A stretch of DNA of 64,000 bases from Syngnathus acus (GCF_901709675.1 NC_051098.1:8123000-8186999); one strand, 5' to 3'. Shown: positions 26,601-38,295, counted from the first letter of the stretch. The notes: generated by a model from the letters alone, not told the origin. Numbers and translations are program-made.

Positions 26601-27541
26601 TCTTACTCATTTTTGCTAGCTTTGCGGGCTCGACTGGGGAAATGTGTCACGTGACCGGGACGAGCGTCTTGACCTGAATTAATTGATCGTCGATAAAAAA
26701 TTTTTTTTTTTTTTTTCCTGTGCGGCTTGGCGGCCCGGTACCAAGTGACCCACGGACCGGTACCGGTCCGCGGTCCGATGGTTGGGGACCTCTGCCTCAA
26801 TCATGTTTAGTCAAACATGAATTGGTCCATCTATCAATTTTCTATATGCTTATCGTAACAAAATATTATGTTTTTGATATTCAAGTCTGGTGGGGATGAG
26901 TGTATATGACCTCCAAGCTTCTCAAAGGGGAGCAGAACAGAGTGTTGAGATTGAAAACGGAGGTTTAAAAAAACAAATAAATAAATGTAAAAACAAACCA
27001 CAAAAACAGCTAATTCAATCCAGTGTATGACCTTTACCACTCTAGGAGTTCATTGCCTTTTTATCTCACAGAGTTTTTGACATGAAGGTTGCTGATGTCG
27101 GTTGTTTGTAGCGTGTTGGGAGGCAAAGCAATATTTGATTATTGCTGTAAAAGCTGTTCTTCTGCACAGTGTGCCTTCATGATGACGACAACAAATGCAC
27201 AATGCAATGAAATTCCATTTCTGTAGTAAGTGCACATGATGCATGAAAGCACACTGCAACAATATGGCTCTCTCAAACAGACTGGAATGTGGAATGAAGA
27301 ATTATATCGTTTATTAGATAATGCACTTGAAAAATACACACACTTTCAATTATAGCACATCTGAAAATACGTGCAATAATGGCACCTCTTTTTAAGATGT
27401 CGGTTCTAAGTTATTGAACCATACTTGGCCTTATTTGCTTGTTGTACTGCCATGTTACGAGAGTGGCCTCTAGCGGTCATATGTGTGAATAATGAATTGA
27501 TTTTATCTGTCTCTGTGTCGCCCTCTTGCTCTCTCTCCTTT
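23633..27541. other. Non-coding stretch with repeat remnants
   Basis: No gene recognised. It contains an eroded relative of the 12877 repeat at about 25775-25830 and the element fragment at 26600-26794. The segment 24710-24860 is non-repetitive with ATTA/TAAT motifs; conservation would need testing. Confidence 0.45.
26600..26794. mobile_element. hAT-like element fragment (right end)
   Basis: The right part (GCGGCCCGGTACCAAGTGAC, then ACCGGTACCGGTCCGCGGTC, ending GGTTGGGGACCTCTG) matches the end of the miniature element at 17255-17341. It contains a self-complementary ACCGGTACCGGT core. The left boundary is not certain; a T17-type run lies inside. Confidence 0.55.
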
Positions 27542-27752
<211 letters not shown>

Positions 27753-29943
27753 ACAATATGTTTGCGCATGGACTCACTTGTGTCTTTGACATTTAATTAT
27801 TGCATATTCACGCCTTAGCAAACATATCAGTGCTTCAGAAAAGATCAGTTAATGTCTCAAGAGAAGTATTAGTCAAGGAGGATGTTGGAATAAATGTTTT
27901 TAGGGGCCTAACATATTAATTGCCTCTTTGTCATGCATATTAAAGGCAGCAGAGGTTAAATTAGCGTAACTTATCCACAGAATTTAGGAGGCAGAATTTA
28001 CTCTCTCAGGCTAAATTGCTGGTACCCTCTGAATGAAACATAATATACCCTTTGTGGATTTGGAAAATTGAATATAAGACAGCTCTCTGCATTTCCGCTG
28101 CAAGCATGCAACAGTGACTTTATTTTTTTTACTAGCACTGAGAAAAATATGGTTGGTACCTTTCTGTTAACAAAAGACAATATCAAGACATTTAATATTG
28201 CGTGAGGGAGAGTAATAAGTAACAATATAGTGACACAAGAACCACCAAGTGTGGAGGAGCCTACCATTGAAGGAACTGGACCTGCTCTGAAATATGTTGA
28301 TCTGGATCTTTGCAGGGATGGATCAATGAAGGCATGGATGGGTGTGTGGAAGTGTCCTAAATTGTATTATGAAATTTCCTGATGCAAAATGTGCTACACA
28401 GTGTTAGCTAACCAGCTCATATGTCCTCCATCAGTATAAAGACCCAAACCTTGTTTGTGAAGGTTCATACTGTCTTGTTAAGTACTATTCAAACAGTTCT
28501 TTTAGTCAGACAGGAAAGATTATTTTTACCTGCTTTACACATTTTGGCTACTTCCTGTAGCCTTCCTCAGAAGTGTCAAACAAGAGTGATAAAAACCAAA
28601 TTAACAGTCTATTTTGAAGTGCAGTGATCTGATTCCCATTGAACATCTTTGGAAGAAGCTGAAACTTGCCGTCAGGAGATGGCACCCTTGAAATCTGATC
28701 ATTAAGCCAGCTGTCTCTCTTGGTGGCCTTCCCCCTTCCCCTCCATGTTTGTTTGTTCTGGTGGTTAATTGCAAGTTTGGATGCAGACGTGCAGCTGCAG
28801 CATCCAGCTTGAGCATACAGTGTGTTCTTACAGCTCATATACAGAGGTGGAAAAACTATGGAATCAAAATCTGTCTTTACATGCAAGATTGAAGGGATCG
28901 TCAACCTTATTAAATGTGAGCGTTGCGGTACTCCTTGGCTACTGTCTACTAATTTGATAAATACCTCTGAAATACTGGTAACTCACCGGTGAGCTATGTT
29001 TAGAACAGACCAGCTGGGATATTAAGCTGTGAGATTTATCGGCAAAGAATATCACCACCGATGCAAGTTTTCTGGGTTTTTTTTTGTTTGTTTTGCAATT
29101 TTGCTTCAAACATGGTGCTGGAAGCCATAAATTAAAAGTCCTGCATATTGTGCAACATACGTACTGGCTGTCTATGAAATGTATACATACAAGATACATG
29201 TTGAGGATATCGTAATAAATACATGGCATTATCTCAATTTTCTGGTTTTGGCATGATTACTCCTTCTAAAAAATGAGAATCAATGTCAGCACTAGCAGTA
29301 GGGGTGAAGCTCCACCTGCTTTCTTGCACGTAATAGCTGCTGAGTGTCGCTAATTTGAGAGCTTCATCACATGACGGATGTTGCATCAAGGGACCTACGA
29401 GGGCCTCGACAGCGGCCATAAATCTTGGTTCACGCTTGGTGCCACAAACATATCTGCATCTGTCACGGCAGCGCATGAAATTAGCTGCGAAATTTGATGG
29501 AACGGCCCAGAGCATATTCCACTGATCACTGAAGGAGCACTCTTTTTTTCAAATCCTATTTTGCCTATCTAATTCAAGCTCGGTTTCTGAAGTGATTTTC
29601 TTGAAATACACCTTCAATGTTGTCTGGAGGAACATGATAAGTAAATTTGGAGGTAACACTGAATGATTGCAATGTTTCTTTTATTGTTGTACTGTTAAAA
29701 GTGTTACTTTGAAGTTACTGTAATAAGGAAAGAAAATAATGAGTCAGTAGTTATCAGTGTAGCAGCCAATCACAATTAAGAAGAGAAAACGCTTTGTCAT
29801 CTAAATGATGTGTCGCATTACTCGAAGCTGCAGGTTCTTCAATTTTTTTTAAATCATATCATCTGTGTTGTAAATGAATTACTGAAGTTAATTGAAGAGG
29901 CATATGGCCAAGAAACATTAATTATGTTATTAAATATCAGCCT
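27753..29943. other. Non-coding stretch, no gene seen
   Basis: No supported exon. A 93-codon minus-strand ORF (29234-29515) has no domain I recognise. The segment 27895-27980 is non-repetitive and contains ATGCATATTAAAGG. Confidence 0.4.
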
Positions 29944-30107
29944 GGGCAGCACAGTGGAACACTGGTTAGCACGTCCGCCTCTCTAGAATTTCAGCCTGGT
30001 TTACCTCAAGCCATCCAGAGTCCTCATTGAAACAGATTTTTCAGGGCGCTGGTTTACCCCAAGTCATCCAGAATCCTCATTGAAACTGACTTTTCAAGGC
30101 GAGAACT
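29944..30107 (+). repeat. SINE-like repeat head plus ~58-bp tandem duplication
   Basis: 29944-29983 (GGGCAGCACAGTGGAACACT, then GGTTAGCACGTCCGCCTC) resembles the head of a common fish repeat. It is followed by two tandem units of about 58 bp, each with CTGGTTTACC, CAAGCCATCCAGAGTCCTCA or CAAGTCATCCAGAATCCTCA, and TTGAAAC. Confidence 0.6.
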
Positions 30108-30528
30108 GGACTAGACAAAGATCTTGCCGCAAACGCAAAATTTAAAAAGAGACAAAGAAGATTGAGATGAAGAAGCTTTGATGCCAGTAATGTCAAGTTA
30201 CAGATGCACTAACCAAGATGCGTTGTTCATATTATCACTGACACCAGTAGCGACACGCGCCTTTGACGTCTATTTCCCATCCCCCAAACACAAGCAAATT
30301 CCCACTCTGATTGCTTGTCATGGTGTCAACAACTGTGTGTTTCACAGCAGTGTCTCGCAGATGCTCTGCAGAACGTCGACAGGTTTGACAACTCTGTCAA
30401 TTAGCAGGCAGAATGGCAAGAGGGATGCTCACCTAAGAAATAAAGAATAAAAAAGACACAAGGAAAATTAAAAAATCATTCAATTTAATTAGACATGGGT
30501 GCCAGTGTTTACAGTGTTTACCTTATGA

Positions 30529-30859
30529 CACAGGTGTCAAACTCAAGGCCCGGGGTCCAGATACGGCCCGCCACATCATTTTATGTGGCCCGCGAAGACA
30601 AATTGTGCATCAAATTGGTGTCATTACTAGAATTGCAAATTGTCTTCCCTTTTAGTAATAGCTTCTTTTTTTTTAAAATATTTGACCAGTTTTTACTCGT
30701 CTGATTTGAAAACGAGTTAATTGTCAGTTTGTTTTGTAGCTTTTACTGTATATAATATGAGGTGCTCGTACATTTATTTGGGTTGACAGTCATAATGGCC
30801 CTCCGAAAGAAGCTATGACTACAATGCGGCCCATGAAAAAAATGTGTTTGACACCTCTG
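30529..30859. mobile_element. Complete non-autonomous hAT element
   Basis: 331 bp with inverted ends CACAGGTGTCAAAC and GTTTGACACCTCTG (one mismatch), flanked on both sides by the 8-bp direct repeat CCTTATGA (30521-30528 and 30860-30867). The 8-bp duplication is diagnostic for hAT transposition. Internal sequence is non-coding. A fragment of the same family lies at 11390-11477. Confidence 0.88.
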
Positions 30860-31004
30860 CCTTATGAGGTAAAGGTGAAATTTGGACACAAAGTAATTTG
30901 TGACACAATAAGTGATAGCTGCAAGGTTACCACTTTTATTATTATTCATGCAAACGGAGACAAAACAATCTGCTCCCATGCATTTCATCAGTCACTCACA
31001 GAGA

Positions 31005-31288
31005 TGCAGGGTTCGGTTCCGGCTCTGGCCTCTCCGTGCCTGCGTGGGAAGGCTCCGGGTACTCAGATTTCCATATTCCAAAAGCATGCATGATGCATGG
31101 AAAACTTATTGACCACTGCAAATTACCGGTAGGAGTCAGTGTGAGTGCGAATGGTTGGTTGAGGTCTTGCAGCCCCTGTGAGAATATGGATGGATGGATG
31201 GATGGATGGATGGATGGATGGATGGATGGATGGATGGATGGATGGATGGATGGATGGATGGATGGATGGATGGATGGATGGATGGATG
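31005..31288 (+). repeat. Fish interspersed repeat with expanded (ATGG)n tail, upstream of siae copy 1
   Basis: The body holds CGTGCCTGCGTGGGAAGGCT, CTCCGGGTACTC and GTGAGTGCGAATGGTTG, phrases of the common teleost repeat. The tail is about 26 uninterrupted ATGG units (31186-31288). A second copy of the same repeat sits at the corresponding place before siae copy 3 (38841-38977), with only a few tail units. Confidence 0.75.
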
Positions 31289-31321
31289 AGTAGTGTGTGT
31301 GCGCGTGTTCGTGCGTGTGCC

Positions 31322-31425
31322 AGTGCCTGCGTTTATACGCAATCTAATCAGTGAGTGCAGTGCCTGCGTTTATACGCAATCTAATCAGGGAGTGCCAGTG
31401 CCTGCGTTTATATGCATGTGAATCA
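31322..31425 (+). repeat. Three tandem units of 37-38 bp in the siae copy 1 leader
   Basis: Units start at 31322, 31359 and 31397 with AGTGCCTGCGTTTATACGCA and continue ATCTAATCAG. Copies 2 and 3 of siae have only one diverged unit here (GTGCCAGTC...), so this is a local expansion in copy 1. Confidence 0.85.
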
Positions 31426-31506
31426 GGAAGTACACTCACTTCTGTCTCGCTCACTCACTCACTTTTAGTCCATGTTACCTTTTCCAGTGTAGACCACCCG
31501 AAAATT

Positions 31507-32124
31507 ATGGGACTAAGTGTTTTGTGCTTACCAACTTGTTACGTCGGTTTTGATTATTTGGGTATTGATTCTTCAGGTTTTTTCCCACGGTGAGTCAAAA
31601 CACTTTACATTTTTGGGTTACAGTTAAGTGTGTCGTGCTCAGTAATGAATTTTACAGACTAGATTATTTCATAGGTCGCCAATGTAACTTTACGAGTGAA
31701 TTCGCACTTTACGAGTGAATTGGGTGTTCTTTCATAATTCATTCTTGGCGACTGAAGGTGTCATTTGCTTTTTCCGCACTGATCGGATTACTTTTATGCG
31801 TCATTTTCAGCGAAAATTGGTGAAGACCTAATTGCTGATTATCACGATAGAACACCACACTCTAGTTAGTCACGACACTTTTGTGTAGCTTGTTATTTTG
31901 TTTAGCTGTGCAAATGTTGTGTCAATGATCATGTGAAGCTTTCTTTCATGAGAACACGTGTCTGTCTAGATCAACCCATTGGTTTTGCCTCCTACTATGG
32001 CAACCACATGGTGCTGCAGAAGTCTCCGGAGAGAGCCATTCTGTGGGGTTACGGCAGGCCTGAGGGTGCCCAGGTCACAGTCTACTTGTCAGGACCAATG
32101 AAATACAACAGCTCACCAGTCACT
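31507..32124 (+). pseudogene. siae: siae copy 1, truncated (exon 1 and part of exon 2 only)
   Basis: Exon 1-like sequence (31507-31589) starts MGLS as in the other copies but lacks 32 bp after that point, which shifts the frame and destroys the hydrophobic signal segment. Intron 1 is also shorter by roughly 190 bp. Exon 2-like sequence begins at 31970 after a TCTAG acceptor and encodes FASYYGNHMVLQKSPERAIL as in copies 2 and 3. At 32124, inside the last codons of exon 2, homology stops at a poly-T tract and unrelated sequence follows. No later exon, including the catalytic GQSN exon, is found before copy 2 begins. It cannot make an esterase. Confidence 0.88.
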
Positions 32125-32868
32125 TTTTTACCTTTTTTGGCTATGCTCCTCACGGCCAGACCTTTCCTCTTTTTTAAACAGAATTCGGATATTGGAACAA
32201 AGGAGAGCCGATCACTCGACTTGTTCAACCAAATAGGATTTTAGACCTTTAGTCTCCTCTTTTGTTCTGAGTGGGTGAGTCTTGTTTTGTTGTTTTTTCG
32301 ACTTGTAATTCTTTTTCTTGCTTATTCATTAAATCTCTTCTTAAGCCTTAATTCGGTTATCGATTATTTCGTATTAACTATGTTGAGCATGGTTTTATAT
32401 GCAGTAATTACAACTTTAAAATGTCTTTATTTCCCTATCATAGTCATTCTTTAAATCCGTTCAATTCTTTTTAAAGTGAAGACAGCTTTAATCCTTAACA
32501 TCAGGAATTGTCAGATCTGGTTCGAAGTAGTTATCTTGAGCTCAGCTAAGGCGAGGGCGCTCTAGTAAATTAACGAATCCTTGAGGTCTTAACAAAGACA
32601 TCTAAAAATATCCGTAACATAACAAAAGCATCAAACAACCGAAGGGAGCCATCATTATGGCGCGGTCATTTTGACGACTTGCCTCGAATTGAGTTACTCG
32701 GCACGCGCGTCGGTTGACCTGAGAGGGATTGGCGTCATAAAGAAGTTAGATTGATTCTGTTAAAATTAATTTAACTCGGGTGGTTAGATACGGACGAGTC
32801 CCTTCACCCCGGCTTGTCGAACCCTTTGATGGGAAGCCGGTGACACGATAAAAAGTGCGCCTTTGACT
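32125..32868. other. Unassigned insert between siae copy 1 and copy 2
   Basis: About 744 bp absent from the corresponding places of copies 2 and 3. No coding potential recognised and no clear terminal repeats. It includes GACTTGCCTCGAATTGAGTT and a segment GTCGAACCCTTTGATGGGAA near the right end. It could be a retroelement LTR piece or the filler of the rearrangement that truncated copy 1; neither is shown. Confidence 0.5.
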
Positions 32869-32958
32869 GTGCGCATGTTCGTGCGTGTGCCAGTCACTGC
32901 TTTATTAGGCATGTGAATCAGGAAGTACACTCCTGTCTCTCTCACTCACTTTTAGTCC

Positions 32959-35900
32959 ATGTTACCTTTTTCCACTGTAGACCGCTCGAAAATTATGGGA
33001 CTAAGCACCCCAAGATATTCTTTATTTGCAATTGTGTTTTGTACTTACCTAATTGTTATGTCGGTTTTGGTTATTGGGGTAGGGATTCTTCTGGTTTTTC
33101 ACCACGGTGAGTCAAAACACTACGTTTTTGGGTCATCAACGTTAGAGTTAAGTGTGTCATGCTCAGTAAAGAACTTTACAAACTTGATTCTTTCATAGGT
33201 CGACAATGTAAATTTACGTGTGAATTCGTACTTTTATGTGTTCTTTCATACTCCATTCTTGGCGACTGAAGGTGTCATTTGCATTTTCCGCACTGATCGG
33301 ATTACTTTTATGCGCCATTTTTAGCGAAAATTGGTGAAGACCTAACTTCTGATTATCACGATAGAACACCACTTTGTAGTTAGTCAGCATGACGCTTTTG
33401 TGCAGGTTGTTGTTCAACTGGAGGTTGGGCGAGGTAGCACAGTTCAAAATGGCTGTCCACGATGGCAAAATAAATCTGCAAGAAAACAAGAGCAATATGT
33501 CCTACTAGAGAGAAAATCCTACTAGAGCAATTGATTTTCATTATTGGGATTGGTCAGTCACTTACAGGTGTGTGCTGACTTTGCTGAGGAGTCAATAAGT
33601 TCATAAGTGTGCATAGGTTGTGTCGATGATCAAGTAAAGCTTTCCTTCAAGAGAACCCATGTGTCTGTGTGTCTAGATCAAACCATTGCCTTCGCCTCCT
33701 ACTATGGCAATCACATGGTGCTGCAGAAGTCTCCGGAGAGAGCCATTCTGTGGGGTTACGGCAGGCCTGAAGGTGCCCAGGTCACAGTCTACTTGTCAGG
33801 ACCGATGAAATACAACAGCTCACCAGTCACTGTGCAGAATGGTAAATGTAGCTTTTTGCTGCTGTTGAGGGGAGGTTCGATACAAACATCCACAGGGCTG
33901 TGATTGGAAGAAAAATAAAGATCTAATAAACCAGATCCTGATAGACACAAAAACACAATAACGTATACAGTATTTTCTATACATTATATGCCTGCATTTT
34001 TGTGCGTGCAATTTTCAAATATGTTTACGGGGTTAAAAATGCATTTCAATAACTAGATACTTAAAGCATATGTGAGTACCGTAATTTTCGGACTATAAGT
34101 CGCGTTTTTTTTCATAGTTTGGGTGGGGGGGGGGGGGTGGGGGGCGACTTACACTCAGGAGCGACTTATATATGTTTTTTTTCACAAATTTTTACTTGAT
34201 CATTAACACATCACTTACTTACAAGTATAGTTGACCACTTCACATGTTATTTTTAGTATAGTTGATCCCTTCACATGCTTTGATATCTTTATCTTCAACA
34301 TATTCAAAACATGAAAAATAGAGAGAAAAAATCAAATAAAGTAATTAACACTTTAAAGCGCCATATCCTCTGGACATGTCCTCTGTCACCAGGATGACAT
34401 AAAGGACGAGAAATTTGATCGATGGATTTAATGATTTGGAGTGACACAAATGGTTTGATAATATTGTTTATGTGATAGTTATTTAAAATATAGTTTATAT
34501 ATCGCTGTATGGGCCTGTGGAATAATTTGAACTGCGGTGCGGCACACTGCATTGTTGACAAAGGACGATCGATAAAAGACGAGAAATTTGATCGATGGAT
34601 TTAATGATTTGGAGTGACACAAATGGTTTGATAATATTGTTGTTTATGTGATAGTTATTTAAAATATAGTTTATATATTGTTGTTTGGGCCTGTGGAATA
34701 ATTTGAACTGCGGCGCGGCACACGGCATTGTTGACAAAGGACGATCGATGGATTTAATGAATTGGAGTGACAGATGGTTTTATAAACGTGTTATTTATGT
34801 AATAGTTTTTTTTAAATAACTGAATGTTACGTCAGGCCCGTTCTCAGCTCCTCGTTTGTGTTTGTCACGTTAGCATACCGTATCATTTAGCCTGTTGTTG
34901 CTCGTTCATGTCTGTTCTTGGTGTTGGATTTTGTCGAATAAATTGCCCCCCAAAATGCGACTTATACTCCGGAGCGACTTATATATGTTTTTTTTCACAT
35001 TTTTGGGCATTTTATGGCTGGTGCGACTTATACTCCGGAGCGACTTATAGTCCGAAAATTACGGTAGTAAAAACATTTTTAGAAAAAATGCCTTAGCGCG
35101 GAGGTCTGGAATGTATCACATGCAATGAATGTGGGATAACCGGTAAAGCCACGGTCCACTATGACACCTGCAGGCATCTGGCGAGTCACCCTGGACCCCA
35201 TCGAGGCCGGCGGTCCCTACAACGTGACTGCAACACTTCAGAACAGTTCGGCTACTCTGATGGATGTGCTGTTTGGCGACGTTTGGCTTTGTAGTGGCCA
35301 GAGCAACATGTACTTTGAAATGTCTAAGGTCAGCAAAATAACAAAACAAATAAGTGGCATTTCTATAGCATTTATGGCACCTCATTTTTACAAACACATT
35401 CCAACAAATATATTTTAATGAGCGAGTGTAATAGTCATCAATAAAATAATGTACTGCACTGGGAAACAGGGTACCCAGAATACAACTAAAATACACAAGA
35501 TTTCATCCACCATAAGAGTTAAGGGGATTTGCTGTCATATCTATAAAACAGGATAATACAATCTGTTGAAAAACTACACGTATGGCGGTTACTGAGTGTG
35601 TCTGAGCAAATTCTTTATCCGCGTGCCTTGTACCATTATACTCGGTTAGAGATTCAAAATGCTTTTTATACTTCCCATTAGATTTTCAATGCATCCAAGG
35701 AACTCGCTCTTGCGTCCAAGTACCCTCACGTGAGACCTTTTATGGTTGCTTTGAAGATGAGTGACACAGAGTTGACTGATCTGATTGGAGTAACGCTCCC
35801 ATGGTTTGTGCCTGAAGCAAGTAAGCAAGTTTTTTATTTACTTGCCGATATTATCATCCAAAGACTGCTTTTGAGAGGGCAATACGTTTCCAGGTGGTCT

Positions 35901-37898
35901 GTCGCAGTTCTCTGCAGTGTGTTGGCTCTTTGGACGCTACATGTACAAGCACCTGAACTACTCGATAGGACTGGTGGAGACCAGTTGGGGGAACACGCCC
36001 GTCGAAGCCTGGTCATCTTTACGTGCGCTTCAGAAATGTGGACTGGACCAAAATGAAAAGTATAGGTATGGACACAGACTACTTGAGGACTGGAACCACT
36101 TTGTGCTTGGGGACCACTGGTCTAAACGGGTGCAAAAAATTTTGTCCTCAGCTCACGGACTGACAACTCTGTCCTGTGGAATGCGATGATCCACCCACTG
36201 CTTAACATGACAATCAAAGGAGCCCTCTGGTACCAAGGTAACGTGCCCGGTCAGAACCTACTCTGACTTTGCAATCAAGATGTTTGACTTTTTGTTTTTA
36301 GGTGAAAGAAATTCAAATTATCATCAAAACGAATACAACTGTTCGTTCCCTGCCATGATTGATGACTGGAGGATGGCATTTCACCTGGGCTCAGGTGGGC
36401 AGACTGCCATGGACTTTCCCTTTGGATTTGTACAGGTACTTTAATGACCAATGTGTAACGGTTAATTGTTTGATTTAGAATGGTCCAAATCCTCAAAAGC
36501 TCAGCCTCTCACAGTATCCCTCAATGAAAGCAGACTGATAATATTTGTGTTGAATCAAAAAAAACTTGGAACTGCACTGATCAACAATTTTGCCAATTTT
36601 CTGACATATTACGGACAAAACCAGTAACTAGATCACAACTGCAGCATTTTCTGCCCCTGTCAATCAGAAAAAAATTCCTTGTTTAAAGGGATGGATATTA
36701 AAATGTATTTTAAAAATCACATCCATCCATTTATTGCCATAACAGTCGAAAGATTCTTAAAATAATTGATTAGTAGAGCGTCATTATTATTTCTTTGGCC
36801 AGCGACAACTTTGTCATTATTTTTTCAAGTGCCTTTTAGACAGTGATAATCGATTTCTCTCTTATGCTAGCTGTCCACCGACAAAAAAGGCTCCACGGAT
36901 GACGGCTTTCCAAACATCCGCTGGCACCAGACGGCTGACAAAGGCTTTGTCCCAAACTCTCGTCTGCAAAGGACCTTCATGGCTGTGGCTTTGGATTGCC
37001 GGATGAAACTTCACCGTATGGCCCGTAAGAAAACAGTATGGGTGTATTCTTAAGTGACTCACACAGAGTAAATTAGCGGTGTGACGATTCATTGATAACT
37101 AATCAATTATCAAATAAAGCGATAATTATTTTGAGACTCAAATAATCATTTGGGATTGAAATGAGCACTTTTTTTTTTTAAATTGCTCCATCAATAGTCA
37201 ACAAAATAATTGCAGGATTATTCAATTATCATTTACAGTATTTCACACACCGTATGCATGCGTGCAGAATCCACCCTCGTGATAAGCAAGACGTAGCATA
37301 CAGACTGACACTCGGCGCACGAGCGGTGGCCTACAATGAAAAGGATGTGGTCTTCCTGGACCTTTCCCTAAAAAAATACTGTCCACTCCGATGTATGTCA
37401 ACATTACCTACGACCAGGCAGTCGCTGTCAAGTCATCAAAAGACATCTTTGAGGTAATAAACATTGACACGGCCGGGCTTACATTGACCTTACTGTTTAG
37501 AAAAACCTGCAGCAGCCTAAGGCTAGTGATTCCCAGCACTGCCCTAAACAATGTATTTATAATTTGATAAATTGGCTCAAACAAGTGAGTTATTTCTCAT
37601 ATAACTGTGTTTTTCCTCCAAGATTTGCTGCTCACAGTCACACGGCCCATGTGGGCCCAAGTCCCAGTGGGTTCCGGCTCCCATCGTCCAATGGGCTTCC
37701 ACCAGCATCCAGATAGCAGCCAATGTCTGCAATGTAGCAGCGCTACGATATGCGTGGAAAGACCAGCCATGTGATTTCAAAGCATGTCCCGTTTACGGCG
37801 CAATAACCGCATTACCTGCACCCCCGTTCATTTTCGATTGCTATCAAGTTAATACCTCTGGCACAGTGGTTCTTAACCTGGGTTCGATCGAACCCTAG
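32959..37898 (+). CDS. siae: Sialic acid acetylesterase, copy 2 (frame breaks, hAT in last exon)
   Basis: SIAE hydrolyses 9-O-acetyl esters of sialic acids in lysosomal/secretory compartments. Exons: 32959 or 32995-33106 (hydrophobic signal segment; the second ATG, MGLSTPRYS, is preferred), 33677-33841, 35174-35328, 35682-35820, 35894-36065, 36152-36237, 36302-36435, 36871-37024, 37268-37453, 37623-37898. Exon 3 encodes GDVWLCSGQSNM with the catalytic serine; exon 8 has IRWHQTAD with the conserved His; exon 9 HPRDKQDVAYRL; exon 10 the C-terminal PAPPFIF. With frames intact the protein would be about 526 residues, close to human SIAE (about 523, from memory). Oddities: one T missing in exon 8 (near 36996) and one in exon 9 (near 37357). 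A hAT element in exon 10 replaces the C-terminus and supplies the stop at 37896. Copy 3 is intact at both T positions. Confidence 0.88.
34079..35064. mobile_element. MITE insertion in intron 2 of siae copy 2
   Basis: 986 bp. Begins CCGTAATTTTCGGACTATAA and ends with the inverse TTATAGTCCGAAAATTACGG; TA flanks both sides (34077-34078, 35065-35066). Copy 3 has the uninterrupted site (GTGAGTGGTAAAAAC), so the insertion is placed exactly. It contains a 173-bp tandem duplication (units starting 34405 and 34578, plus a partial third near 34740), a G run at 34126-34143 and internal copies of the terminal phrase (GCGACTTATACTCCGGAGCG). Confidence 0.85.
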
Positions 37899-38295
37899 AG
37901 GTTCGGTGAGTCGATCTCAGGAGTTCGGCAGAGCCTCCACTGCGGAGGTCCGAACACACCTAATTATAAATTTGTGATAAAGCATATCTGAACTGGTCTC
38001 GCAAAGGCCAAAGCAGAAGTCACACTGATTTGCAGATATGTCATTTGTTGTGAGTTCATGCATTGTGTTGGTTTTGTTCTTTGAATAAGGTGATGTTTAT
38101 GCATGGCTCATTTTGTGCACCAGTAATAAACATTGATGTCTTGAATTTGAAAAAAAATCATTTGTGCACCAGTAAAAAACATCTATGTCTTCAATTTGGA
38201 AAAAAATAATTTTATTTTTCACTAGAGAGGTGTTCGGTGAATGCGCGTATGAAACTAGTGGGGTTCAGTACCTCCAACAAGGTTAAGAACCACTG
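37864..38295. mobile_element. Non-autonomous hAT element in the last coding exon of siae copy 2
   Basis: 432 bp with inverted ends CAGTGGTTCTTAACC and GGTTAAGAACCACTG, flanked by the perfect 8-bp direct repeat CTCTGGCA (37856-37863 and 38296-38303). Copy 3 has the empty site (ACCTCTGGCTCAACAG near 43300). Translation enters the element in frame and stops 11 codons inside it, replacing the normal last residues. No transposase. Internally, the phrase TTTGTGCACCAGTAA occurs twice in a ~60-bp duplication. Confidence 0.93.

Noticed and set aside
29234-29515. 93-codon minus-strand ORF of protein-like composition
   Set aside because: No domain recognised, no conserved motif and no flanking splice-linked exons; probably chance. 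A BLASTP search would settle it.
31036-31342. ORFs of Met-Asp-Gly-Trp (plus) or His-Pro-Ser-Ile (minus) repeats
   Set aside because: Translation of the (ATGG)n tail of an interspersed repeat.
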